Shown: in pieces, positions 6,510-14,422 of the stretch
Layout of the letters: each line of letters opens with the position of its first letter
How positions within the stretch are numbered: position 1 is the stretch's first letter
NCBI GenBank assembly: GCA_020629595.1
Contig: JAHDDA010000013.1
Location: 1 to 16,325 of the forward strand
Direction of reading: 5' to 3'
Length of the DNA: 16,325 nt
Source: Chitinophagales bacterium
Lineage (GTDB): Bacteria; Bacteroidota; Bacteroidia; Chitinophagales; UBA2359
Translations under genes and position numbers: made by a program
Notes under the pieces: model-generated
Seen by the model: only the letters and a program-made list of their open reading frames with translations
Told to the model about the DNA's origin: nothing
Database searches by the model: none

Positions 6510-6629
6510 ACAAGAGTGTGAAATTTTGTTATAAATTCTATCTCGTACTGTTGTAAGTTAGGGGTAATTTTAAATCAACTTTTCACTCCACTTTCATTAA
6601 TGCTTTTTCACAAACGCCTCATTTTTAGT

Positions 6630-7385
6630 ATGTTAGCAATAATAGAATATAATAAAAAGCCCTATAAAATAAATTTTTCTAAACCAATTGATATATCCCT
6701 TCCACTTAAAGATGGTTTTTTTGAAAATCCTAATTGTTTTTTTGCTCCTCCAGTAGAAATATTTCCTGTAAAAACAGATTCTTTTATTGGCGATACACAA
6801 CAAGGCGGATTAGTAAATTTTAAAAATGTAAAAATAAACCCACACGGAAACGGTACACACACAGAATGTGTAGGGCATATAAGCAAAGAAGTTTACAATA
6901 TTGATCAATGCCTAAAACAGTTTATGTTCAAAGCCCAAGTGGTTTCTATTTATCCAGAAAAACAAGACAATGGCGACTTAGTAATCACTCGCCGACATTT
7001 AGAAATGCTTATTGATACGCCTTTAAATTTTGATGCAATTGTAATTCGTACGCTACCAAACGATGATTACAAAAAAAAGGCTCAATACTCAGGAACAAAT
7101 CCTTGCTATTTTCACCACGATGCTACAAGATGGTTAGTTGAACACAATATTTCACACTTAATTACTGACTTACCTTCAGTAGATAGAGAAGAAGACGGAG
7201 GAAAATTATTGGCTCATCACGAATTTTGGCGTTACCCTAATGATATAAGAGAAAATTGCACTATTACCGAATTAGCATTTATACCTAATAATGTAAAAGA
7301 TGGTGATTATTTTTTACAATTTCAAATAACAAGCCTTCAAATGGATGCAAGCCCAAGTAAGCCTGTTTTATATAAAGTTATTTAA
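6630..7385 (+). CDS. Cyclase-family protein (kynurenine formamidase-like metal hydrolase)
   Basis: 251 residues from the ATG at 6630. Homologs I recall begin 'MLA.I.....Y.I', and the ten codons added by the in-frame ATG at 6600 ('MLFHKRLIFS') look unlike a conserved start; I prefer 6630 but cannot exclude 6600. The domain is the putative cyclase fold: 'PIDISLPL' strand near the N-terminus, then the metal-binding signature 'HGNGTHTECVGH' corresponding to the HxGTHxDxPxH motif of KynB-type formamidases, with two downstream His-rich segments ('YFHHDATRWL', 'LAHHEFW') likely completing the active site. The family hydrolyses amides or lactones, including N-formylkynurenine. No kynurenine-pathway gene is nearby, so the substrate is open. 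It follows the candidate structured RNA and its terminator by about 120 bp. Confidence 0.82.
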   Translation: MLAIIEYNKKPYKINFSKPIDISLPLKDGFFENPNCFFAPPVEIFPVKTDSFIGDTQQGGLVNFKNVKINPHGNGTHTECVGHISKEVYNIDQCLKQFMFKAQVVSIYPEKQDNGDLVITRRHLEMLIDTPLNFDAIVIRTLPNDDYKKKAQYSGTNPCYFHHDATRWLVEHNISHLITDLPSVDREEDGGKLLAHHEFWRYPNDIRENCTITELAFIPNNVKDGDYFLQFQITSLQMDASPSKPVLYKVI

Positions 7386-7471
7386 TCTCAATTATTTCTT
7401 ATATATCAACTAGCTCATTCTGAACCAATAAAGACAAAAAATGTTTTTAGTAAAAGAAATTAGAAAAACAT

Positions 7472-7479
7472 TAATTTTG
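7472..7479 (+). promoter_or_regulatory. Bacteroidota -7 element for the acyl-CoA dehydrogenase gene
   Basis: TAATTTTG is an exact TAnnTTTG match, 51 bases before the ATG at 7531. A -33 element at the right spacing is weak (T-rich stretch about 7444-7449). The predicted leader is about 45 bases. Confidence 0.5.
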
Positions 7480-7530
7480 TGGCTCAAAATCTATAAATTT
7501 TAAATTTTATTCAATAAAAACATAAACTAA

Positions 7531-8709
7531 ATGGCATTAATAGATTCTCCAATCACTTCAAACATTGGATTTAACTTAGAACAAACCGAAGAACAAAAGT
7601 TTATAAAACAAGCCGCTCGTGATTTTGCCGACCAACACATTCGTCCTCACGTAATGGAATGGGATGAAAGTCAAGAATTTCCAGTTCACGTATTTAAAAA
7701 AATGGGCGAATTAGGATTTATGGGTGTTTTAGTACCTGAAGAATACGGTGGCTCTGGTTTAGGTTATTTTGAGTATGTTGATGTAATTGTAGAAATTGCA
7801 AAAGTTTGTGGTTCAATTGGCTTATCGGTTGCGGCTCACAACTCGCTTTGTACCAATCATATTTTAATGTTTGGCAATGAAACGCAAAAACAGAAATATT
7901 TACCTAAATTAGCAACAGCCGAATTTATTGGTGCTTGGGCATTAACCGAACCCAACACTGGTTCTGATGCTATGCGTATGAAATGCGTAGCTAAAAAAGA
8001 TGGTAATGAATGGGTTTTGAATGGCACAAAGTGTTGGATTACCCACGGAAAATCATCGGATTGTGTTGTTGTAATTGCTAGAACTGGCGAGTTACTAGAC
8101 TCAAGAGGAATGACAGCTTTTGTAGTTGATAGAAACAACCCAGGACTTAAAGCTGGTAAAAAAGAAAACAAGTTAGGAATGAGAGCCAGCGAAACAGCCG
8201 AAGTAATTTTTGAAGATTGCAGAGTTTCTGAAGATGCTGTTTTAGGAAATGTTGGCGATGGATTTATTCAGGCAATGAAAATTTTGGATGGAGGACGTAT
8301 TTCTATTGCAGCACTTGGCTTAGGTATTGGCGAAGGTGCTTATGAAGCTTCGGTAAAATATGCAAAAGAACGTGAGCAATTTGGAAAACCAATTGCAAGG
8401 TTTCAGGCAATAGCTTTTAAATTAGCAGATATGGCAACTAAAATTCAAGCAGGAAGATTGTTGACAATGCAAGCCGCTGATTTAAAAAATAGAGGAGAAA
8501 AAGTAACAAGAGAATCAGCAATAGCTAAATATTACACCTCTGAAGCATCGGTAGAAATTTCAACTGATGCCATACAAATATTTGGTGGCTATGGTTATAC
8601 CAAAGAATTTCCAGTAGAGAAACATTACAGAGATTCAAAATTATGCACTATTGGCGAGGGAACTTCCGAAATTCAGAAATTGGTAATTTCAAGAGAAATT
8701 TTGAAGTAA
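7531..8709 (+). CDS. Acyl-CoA dehydrogenase (short/medium-chain type)
   Basis: 392 residues, standard length for an FAD-dependent acyl-CoA dehydrogenase, which introduces the alpha-beta double bond in beta-oxidation or branched-chain amino acid breakdown. Domain order is intact: N-terminal helical bundle (about 17-130, with 'PEEYGGSG' at 69-76), a middle beta-domain with the first family signature 'ALTEPNTGSDA' (137-147) and 'KCWITHG' (167-173), and a C-terminal helical bundle with the flavin-contacting 'REQFGKPIARFQ' (281-292) and second signature 'QIFGGYGYTKEFPVEKHYRDSK' (349-370). The catalytic Glu is E376 in 'IGEGTSEIQ', placing it with short/medium-chain and butyryl-CoA dehydrogenases rather than isovaleryl or long-chain types. 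Substrate length cannot be fixed. It has its own -7 box (7472-7479) and terminator (8737-8770), so it seems monocistronic. Confidence 0.93.
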   Translation: MALIDSPITSNIGFNLEQTEEQKFIKQAARDFADQHIRPHVMEWDESQEFPVHVFKKMGELGFMGVLVPEEYGGSGLGYFEYVDVIVEIAKVCGSIGLSVAAHNSLCTNHILMFGNETQKQKYLPKLATAEFIGAWALTEPNTGSDAMRMKCVAKKDGNEWVLNGTKCWITHGKSSDCVVVIARTGELLDSRGMTAFVVDRNNPGLKAGKKENKLGMRASETAEVIFEDCRVSEDAVLGNVGDGFIQAMKILDGGRISIAALGLGIGEGAYEASVKYAKEREQFGKPIARFQAIAFKLADMATKIQAGRLLTMQAADLKNRGEKVTRESAIAKYYTSEASVEISTDAIQIFGGYGYTKEFPVEKHYRDSKLCTIGEGTSEIQKLVISREILK

Positions 8710-8736
8710 TTATTTTTCCAAAATCATAAGAAAACT

Positions 8737-8770
8737 AAAACGCTTGGTAATTTATTATCAAGCGTTTTTT
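8737..8770 (+). terminator. Intrinsic terminator of the acyl-CoA dehydrogenase gene
   Basis: AAAACGCTTG (8737-8746) pairs perfectly with CAAGCGTTTT (8759-8768) around a 12-base AT-rich loop, and the stem runs into a T7 tract (8765-8771). It starts 28 bases after the stop codon. Confidence 0.85.
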
Positions 8771-8831
8771 TGTTATTTTAGGGCTTAATTTTCAGTATAT
8801 TCTGTTTTGAAAAAATTTATAGAACAATAAA

Positions 8832-11800
8832 ATGAACACTAAAATTATAATTGTATTACTTACCTTAATTGGATTTTCCGAAATAACAAATGCACAAATA
8901 AATTGGCAAAAACCTTCTAAAACAGTAATAAAAAAACAAGCAAATTGGGTGCAATTAATGTATGCCGAAAACCCAAATGTATTAGAAGTTGATGCCGAAT
9001 ATAGAAAGTATTACAAAGAAAATGATTTTGTAAAAAGCTACCATACGCAATACTACAAGCGTTGGAGAAGAACTGTTGAAAAATACATTAATGCCAATGG
9101 CTTTATTGAAATGCCCAGCAATGAAGAAAAATTAGCTCAAAGAATTAAATTTGAAAAAGAACAAGCAAAAAACAGCCAACAAAAACAAGCGGGCGATTGG
9201 TCTTTGGTTGGTCCAATTGTGGTTTTTGATGAAGACGGGAAACGCACTGCCCAACAATCAAATGTGTATTGTATAGATCAATATGCTGGCGATAGTCAAA
9301 TATTGTATTGTGGTACAGAAACCGCCGATGTTTATAAAAGCACCAATGGTGGCGAAAGTTGGGTAAATTTAAGCCTAAACGATGCCTATGATGGCGGAAT
9401 TCAAAGCATAGAAATTCATCCTGAAAATGAAAATATAGTTTACATAGGTTCGGGAAATCATATTTTTAGAACACAAGATAGCGGTGCTACTTGGCAAAGC
9501 GTTTTGTATGCTCCGGGTAATGTGGCAAATGAAATTTTGATTCACCCAACAAATACCAATTTAATTTTTGCAACAGGAAACGCAGGATTTCACCAATCAT
9601 TTGATGGTGGCGAGACTTGGGAAAAAACCTTTCCGCAGAAAACCTACGATATTAAAATAAACCCAGTTGATTCAGATATTTTATACTTGGTAAAACACAA
9701 TGCCTTAACCAATAATTGCGAGTTTTTTAAATCTACAAATGGCGGAATTAGCTTTACACAAAAAACAGAAGGTTGGTATTATTCTGCTGAAGTGGGAAGG
9801 TACGATGGTGGAGCAAGAATTGCCGTTTCTAAGGCAAACCCCAATAGAGTTTATGCCTATTTAATTGGCGAAGCAAAAACAGATGACAATGGTTTTATTG
9901 GCGTTTTTAGAAGCGATGATGCTGGCGAAACTTGGACTTTACCCAATGGTCCTACTGGAGGACCTTACAATGATACGCATATAAATTTAGCAATTGGTTA
10001 TCCTGCGTGGCAATACCACCAAGGATATTATAATTGTGCTATTATGGCTTCGCCTACAAATGCCGATGAAATTCTAGTTGGTGGGTTAAATCTTTGGAAA
10101 TCTGATGATGCAGGCGAAACATTTTACCCATTGGCTGGCTATGTAGGTGGCGATTACAACATTCACGTAGATATGCAAGATTTTAGAGTTTATGATAGTG
10201 TAACTTGGCTTACAACAGATGGTGGAATTTACCGTTCGGAAGACTTTTTTAATACCGATAATTTTGCCACAAAAATGGATGGCATTTATTCTGCTGATTA
10301 TTGGGGTTTTGGAACAGGTTGGAACGAAGATGTGCTAATTGGAGGTTGTTACCACAATGGAAATTTATCGTTTTATGAGAATTATGGTTATGGAAATTTT
10401 TTACAGTTAGGTGGTGGCGAACCAGCAAGTGGTTATGTAAATCAGGGAATGAATAAGCGAGTTTATTCATCGGATATAAATGGTAGAATTTTACCAGAAA
10501 ACATTGGTGATCCTATTGCTTCAGCAGGTTTTGGCATTGACCCCAATGAAAGTTATTTTCCTACAGAATCTACAGAATTAGAATTTGACCCAACTTGTTA
10601 TTCTATTGCTTATACAGGAAAAGACAATGAGCTTTGGAAAACAGAAGATGGCGGAACAACCTTTACACTTTTACACGAATTTGGTAATTCCGATTCACAA
10701 ATAATTTCCTACATAGAAGTTTCTCGTTCACAAGCTGGCTTAATTTACGTTTGCCAACAACTTTATGGTTCGGTTGGTAAAATTTGGAAAACCGAAGATT
10801 ATGGCGAAACTTGGCAAGAATTAAATTTGCCTAGCAATATTAACAGTCGTTTTATGCTTATTCAGCTCGATCCTTTAAACCACGAGCATTTGTATATGGC
10901 AACAGGCTCTTCAATAGGTAACAATAAAGTTTTTGAAACTTTTAATGCTGGCGAAAACTGGACAAATATTACCAATGGAATTGATTACGGCGATTATGCT
11001 CGTTCATTGGTTTACATTGGAGGTTCTAATGGCGATTTATATTTAGCAACCGATGAAACAGTTTATCACCGAAATAATGATACAAATGAATGGATAAATT
11101 TTGGCGAAGGTTTACCAGTTGGAGCAAACTCAAATATTTTACGTCCATTTTATCGTGATCAAAAATTGCGTTTAGCAACTTACGGCACTGGTGTTTGGGA
11201 GGCTTCTTTTCAAGAAAACTTACAACAACCTATTGCTCAAATTATGGCATCAAAACTTAAAGTTATTCAAAATTGCGAACTCGAAAGTGTACGTTTTGTA
11301 GATTACTCAATTTTAGCCCACGAAGGAGCAAGTTGGCAATGGAACTTTGAAGGCGGAACACCTGCAAGTTCAAATACTTGGTCTGCCGATGTTGTATATA
11401 ACGAAGCAGGAACATATTTAACTACTTTAACAGTAACCGACCAATTTGGTAATTCCGATACAGATTCTTTATATATTGAAGTTGAAACCTTAACAGCATT
11501 AACAGAAGTTGAAGAAAGTTTTGAAGAAGACTTTTTACCTTATGCCTTTGAAATTGAAAATCCAGATAATGACTTAACCTGGGAATTGAATAGCGATTTT
11601 GGAGCTTATGGCGAAAGTAGCCAATGTGCCAAAGTAAACGGTTTTGATTATTGGCCCGGTGGAGCAGAAGATGACTTAATCATTAATACCAATTTAAAAA
11701 ATCATATCAATGCCGAATTGAGTTTTGATGTAGCTTATGTAAAATATGCGGTGAATTATTCCGATTCTTTAGAAGTATTAATTGGTGTTGGTTGCGATGG

Positions 11801-12293
11801 CGAATATGAAAGTATTTTCTTTAAAGGTGGCGATGATTTAGCAACTGCACCCGATTATACCGATGGTCCTTTTATTCCAGCAGTTGATGAGTGGCGTTCC
11901 GAAACTTTAGATTTGAGTAATTATATTGGAAACGAAAAGGTAAAAATTATTTTTAGATTTCACAGCGGCTGGGGACAACATATCTATTTAGACAACATTG
12001 ATTTAGCTGGCGAAATTGAAGAAGAAGTTATTGAAACAAGCAACAATGTTGCTAAAAAAGATAATATTAACTTATTTCCTAATATTTTAAAACAAGGCGA
12101 TAAACTCAATGCCTTTACAAACATTAACCAAGAAGTAGAATTAAGCTTTTTTACTATTGACGGTAAAAAGGTACTTCATTCTTCATTTACAAAACAAGCA
12201 ACAATTGACTTACCTAAATTAGCTTCAGGAACTTATCTTGTTGTTGCTAAAACCAATACAATGATTAAGAAGTTTAAAATTACAGTTTTATAA
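8832..12293 (+). CDS. Secreted Asp-box beta-propeller protein with PKD domain and T9SS-type C-terminal sorting domain
   Basis: 1153 residues. Signal peptide 1-21 (MNTK, hydrophobic core, cleavage near 'TNA|Q'). A charged pro-region follows to about 120. From about 125 to 790 the chain is rich in Asp-box repeats (S/T-x-D-x-G-x-T/S-W/F), for example 'STNGGESW' (170-177), 'TQDSGATW' (214-221), 'SFDGGETW' (256-263), 'SDDAGETW' (361-368), 'TEDGGTTF' (604-611) and 'TEDYGETW' (654-661); about nine are visible. This indicates one or two sialidase/VPS10-like beta-propellers. A PKD domain spans about 803-886 ('WQWNFEGGTP', 'YNEAGTYLTTLTV'), then a jelly-roll-like module (about 893-1060). The last ~75 residues look like a type A T9SS sorting domain ('INLFPN', 'GKKVLHSS', 'LASGTYLVVAKT'). 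It is likely exported and surface-attached or released. No catalytic residues of sialidases are identifiable, so enzymatic activity is unproven. Confidence 0.9.
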   Translation: MNTKIIIVLLTLIGFSEITNAQINWQKPSKTVIKKQANWVQLMYAENPNVLEVDAEYRKYYKENDFVKSYHTQYYKRWRRTVEKYINANGFIEMPSNEEKLAQRIKFEKEQAKNSQQKQAGDWSLVGPIVVFDEDGKRTAQQSNVYCIDQYAGDSQILYCGTETADVYKSTNGGESWVNLSLNDAYDGGIQSIEIHPENENIVYIGSGNHIFRTQDSGATWQSVLYAPGNVANEILIHPTNTNLIFATGNAGFHQSFDGGETWEKTFPQKTYDIKINPVDSDILYLVKHNALTNNCEFFKSTNGGISFTQKTEGWYYSAEVGRYDGGARIAVSKANPNRVYAYLIGEAKTDDNGFIGVFRSDDAGETWTLPNGPTGGPYNDTHINLAIGYPAWQYHQGYYNCAIMASPTNADEILVGGLNLWKSDDAGETFYPLAGYVGGDYNIHVDMQDFRVYDSVTWLTTDGGIYRSEDFFNTDNFATKMDGIYSADYWGFGTGWNEDVLIGGCYHNGNLSFYENYGYGNFLQLGGGEPASGYVNQGMNKRVYSSDINGRILPENIGDPIASAGFGIDPNESYFPTESTELEFDPTCYSIAYTGKDNELWKTEDGGTTFTLLHEFGNSDSQIISYIEVSRSQAGLIYVCQQLYGSVGKIWKTEDYGETWQELNLPSNINSRFMLIQLDPLNHEHLYMATGSSIGNNKVFETFNAGENWTNITNGIDYGDYARSLVYIGGSNGDLYLATDETVYHRNNDTNEWINFGEGLPVGANSNILRPFYRDQKLRLATYGTGVWEASFQENLQQPIAQIMASKLKVIQNCELESVRFVDYSILAHEGASWQWNFEGGTPASSNTWSADVVYNEAGTYLTTLTVTDQFGNSDTDSLYIEVETLTALTEVEESFEEDFLPYAFEIENPDNDLTWELNSDFGAYGESSQCAKVNGFDYWPGGAEDDLIINTNLKNHINAELSFDVAYVKYAVNYSDSLEVLIGVGCDGEYESIFFKGGDDLATAPDYTDGPFIPAVDEWRSETLDLSNYIGNEKVKIIFRFHSGWGQHIYLDNIDLAGEIEEEVIETSNNVAKKDNINLFPNILKQGDKLNAFTNINQEVELSFFTIDGKKVLHSSFTKQATIDLPKLASGTYLVVAKTNTMIKKFKITVL

Positions 12294-12315
12294 GGAATGA
12301 ATAAACTTCATAAAA

Positions 12316-12348
12316 AAACCTTGAGGGTTTCAAAAACTCTCAAGGTTT
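12316..12348 (-). terminator. Intrinsic terminator of the grpE-dnaJ operon (possibly bidirectional)
   Basis: AAACCTTGAG-G-GTTT (12316-12330) pairs with AACTCTCAAGGTTT (12335-12348), one internal mismatch and a 4-base loop. Read on the minus strand the stem runs into a T7 tract, giving a strong terminator 42 bases past the dnaJ stop. In the + direction, 23 bases after the secreted-protein stop, the T-run is short, so it may serve both convergent genes with unequal strength. Confidence 0.85.
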
Positions 12349-12389
12349 AACCAGCTTTTCATAGAAGATTTACAATTATTAATCAAATC

Positions 12390-13514
12390 CTATCCCCCAA
12401 ACATATCACGCATTTTATCAAAAAAGCCTTTGTCTTTAGGGTCATTTTCGTTAGGTGTAAAACCATCCGATTCTCTAAGTTGCTCTAAAAGCTGGCGTTC
12501 TCTTTCGTTTACTTTTTTAGGAACAAAAATATTTACTGCCACCAATAAATCACCTTTTCCGTAACCATTTATATCTGGTAAACCTTTATCACGTAATCTA
12601 AAAATTTTACCTGGTTGTGTTCCTGCAGGAATTTTAATTTTTACCGTTTTATCTAAGGTTGGTACTTCAACAGAAGTTCCTAGAGCAGCATCGGCAAAAG
12701 AAATTTGAAGATTGTAAATTATATTTTTTTCTTGACGAACAAAATGCTCGTGAGGAATTTCTTCGATTAAAATAATTAAATCACCAGCAGGTCCACCCAT
12801 TGGTCCAGCATTTCCTTTTCCACGTACCGAAAGTTGCATTCCTTCTTCTACGCCACCAGGAATATCAATTTCTACAATTTCTTCTTTACGAATTAAGCCT
12901 TGTTCATCAACACCAGGCGGACGGTTTCCAACCATTTGCCCTGTTCCTCCACAATTTCCACAAGGAGCAACGGTTTGCATTTGTCCTAAAAAGGTACTTT
13001 GTACTCTACGCACTTGCCCCGTTCCTCCACAATTAGTACAAGTAGTAAATTTTACACCATCGGCTGGTACTAATTTTTTGACTTTTATTTTTTTATGAGC
13101 TCCATTTACAATTTCTTCAAGGCTTAACTTAACACGAACTCGTAAATTTGAGCCTCTACGAACAGTTCGTCCACGACTGCCGCCACTTCTACGACCGCCA
13201 CCGCCGCCAAAAAAGTCGCCAAAAATATCACCAAATTGACTAAATATGTCTTCTGCATTGTGAAAACCACCGCCACCGCCAGGTCCTCCTACACCAGCGT
13301 GACCAAAACGATCATAACGAGCTTTTTTCTGCTCATCGCTTAAAACTTCGTAGGCTTCTGCGGCTTCTTTAAAGCGTTCTTCGGCTTCTTTATCGTCTGG
13401 GTTTCTATCGGGGTGATATTTCATAGCTACCTTACGGTAAGCTTTTTTTATTTCTTGTGCCGAAGCGTTTTTATCAACGCCCAATATTTCGTAAAAATCT
13501 CTCTTGTTGCTCAT
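12390..13514 (-). CDS. dnaJ: Chaperone protein DnaJ (Hsp40) with reduced zinc-binding region
   Basis: 374 residues. J domain 1-70 with the HPD tripeptide at 34-36 that stimulates DnaK ATPase; Gly/Phe-rich linker about 71-115; C-terminal substrate-binding beta-domains about 120-340. The zinc region is unusual: a classical DnaJ has four CxxCxGxG motifs, but only two are present, C159-x-x-C162 and C185-x-x-C188. Where motif 1 should lie the chain reads 'KKLVPADGVKF', and where motif 4 should lie it reads 'NRPPGVDEQGL', neither with cysteine. Alignment by context makes the survivors motifs 2 and 3 (zinc centre II). I recall similar two-motif DnaJs in some Bacteroidota, so this looks lineage-specific, not broken. 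It is downstream of grpE, separated by a 93-bp gap containing an elaborate hairpin, and ends at the terminator 12316-12348. Confidence 0.95.
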   Translation of the reverse strand: MSNKRDFYEILGVDKNASAQEIKKAYRKVAMKYHPDRNPDDKEAEERFKEAAEAYEVLSDEQKKARYDRFGHAGVGGPGGGGGFHNAEDIFSQFGDIFGDFFGGGGGRRSGGSRGRTVRRGSNLRVRVKLSLEEIVNGAHKKIKVKKLVPADGVKFTTCTNCGGTGQVRRVQSTFLGQMQTVAPCGNCGGTGQMVGNRPPGVDEQGLIRKEEIVEIDIPGGVEEGMQLSVRGKGNAGPMGGPAGDLIILIEEIPHEHFVRQEKNIIYNLQISFADAALGTSVEVPTLDKTVKIKIPAGTQPGKIFRLRDKGLPDINGYGKGDLLVAVNIFVPKKVNERERQLLEQLRESDGFTPNENDPKDKGFFDKMRDMFGG

Positions 13515-13523
13515 ATCATTATA

Positions 13524-13599
13524 TTTAGAAAATGAGAATGTGAGATTTTGAGAACCTGAGATGGTTATTTCTCATTTTCTCAGTATCTCATAGTCTAAA
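13524..13599. repeat. Octamer-periodic inverted repeat (TGAGA/TCTCA blocks) between grpE and dnaJ
   Basis: TGAGA occurs at 13533, 13541, 13549 and 13557, exactly every 8 bases, preceded by TTTAGA at 13524. The mirror half has TCTCA at 13570, 13578 and 13586, again every 8, then TCTAAA at 13594. All blocks pair in one register (paired positions sum to 27123): TTTAGA/TCTAAA and three TGAGA/TCTCA helices, separated by 3x3 internal loops with almost no pairing, with the fourth TGAGA in the apical loop. It fills most of the 93-bp gap of the operon, so it would be transcribed. Possible roles are mRNA processing, partial attenuation or a dispersed intergenic repeat. Confidence 0.8.
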
Positions 13600-13607
13600 A
13601 TCTGTTT

Positions 13608-14216
13608 TTAATTTCCAACCACAACTTTTGCGTGGCGAATAATTTTATCGTTCAAAAAGTAACCTTCTTCAACTACATCAATTACTTTTCCTTTTTGGTC
13701 ATCGCCAGCGGGTACTTTGGCAATCGCCTCGTGTAATTCAGCATCGAAATCAAGTTCTCTTGCTTCCATTTTTTTCAAGCCTTTACGCTCCAAATTAGCC
13801 CAAAGCTTTTTATGAATTAATACAAAGCCATCATTTTCGCCAGCAGGTTGCCCTGTTGCCTCCTCGTTAGCTTTTATGGCTCTTTCAAAATCGTCTAAAA
13901 CAGGTAAAAGTTCTTTAATTATATCTTGCCCTGCTGTTTTAAAAAGCTCAATGCGTTCTTTTGCTGTTCGTTTTTTATAATTATCAAACTCAGCAAATAA
14001 TCTTCTAAACTTATCTTTCAATTCGGCATTCTCGGCAGTTAATTTTGCCTCTGCACTAATTTCTTCAGCCTTTTCTGTTGCTTCTGTTGCTTCGTTATTT
14101 TCATTTTCTTCCGAAACATTTTTAGCATCCTCATTAGCATTTTGTTGCTGTTCTAATTCTTCTACGGTTTCTTTATTTTGTTTCTTAGCCATAAAGCCTT
14201 TTATCTTATTAAGCAT
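13608..14216 (-). CDS. grpE: Nucleotide exchange factor GrpE
   Basis: 202 residues. GrpE releases ADP from DnaK and is a dimer with long paired helices and a C-terminal beta-domain. Here an acidic, Asn/Glu-rich low-complexity N-terminus (about 15-55) leads into the helix about 56-115 with the family stretch 'RRLFAEFDNYKKRTAKE' (71-87) and 'ELLPVLDDFERAI' (102-114). The C-terminal beta-domain about 145-202 has 'DFDAELHEAIAKVPA' and the final signature 'VVEEGYFLNDKIIRHAKVVVG'. The start is ambiguous: the ATG at 14216 gives 202 residues, but an in-frame ATG at 14192 (Met9, 'MAKKQNKE') has a purine-rich AAAAGG 4 bases upstream. It is followed by dnaJ; dnaK and hrcA are not in the window, and I see no CIRCE element upstream. 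Confidence 0.94.
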   Translation of the reverse strand: MLNKIKGFMAKKQNKETVEELEQQQNANEDAKNVSEENENNEATEATEKAEEISAEAKLTAENAELKDKFRRLFAEFDNYKKRTAKERIELFKTAGQDIIKELLPVLDDFERAIKANEEATGQPAGENDGFVLIHKKLWANLERKGLKKMEARELDFDAELHEAIAKVPAGDDQKGKVIDVVEEGYFLNDKIIRHAKVVVGN

Positions 14217-14422
14217 TAAATTAATTGTTAGTGTTTTTTAGGTTTCAAACATCTTGCCTAATAGCTTTAACCGACAAAGTGGCAGAGGAATGTACAGTTT
14301 TGCAGTATATAGTAAACTATGATTAATTTCTTGGTGTCAATTTTTCACTTGTGGTTTTTTAGGTAAAGGACAAGAGGTATTTGAAAAAGGGAAGATAATT
14401 CATCAATCAAAACTCATAAATA

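Noticed and set aside
6600..6629. N-terminal extension of the cyclase from the ATG at 6600
   Set aside because: The ten added residues do not look like the family start and lack a signal peptide pattern long enough for export; 6630 preferred, though not proven.
7857..8171. Minus-strand 104-codon frame
   Set aside because: Lies opposite the highly conserved core of the acyl-CoA dehydrogenase gene and shows no domain pattern.
10249..10470. Minus-strand 73-codon frame, His/Asn-rich
   Set aside because: Antisense within the secreted-protein gene, no start signal, no family resemblance; a shadow of the coding frame.
14217..14422. Heat-shock control element (CIRCE) upstream of grpE
   Set aside because: Searched by eye for TTAGCACTC-N9-GAGTGCTAA and found nothing similar; no convincing -33/-7 pair either.
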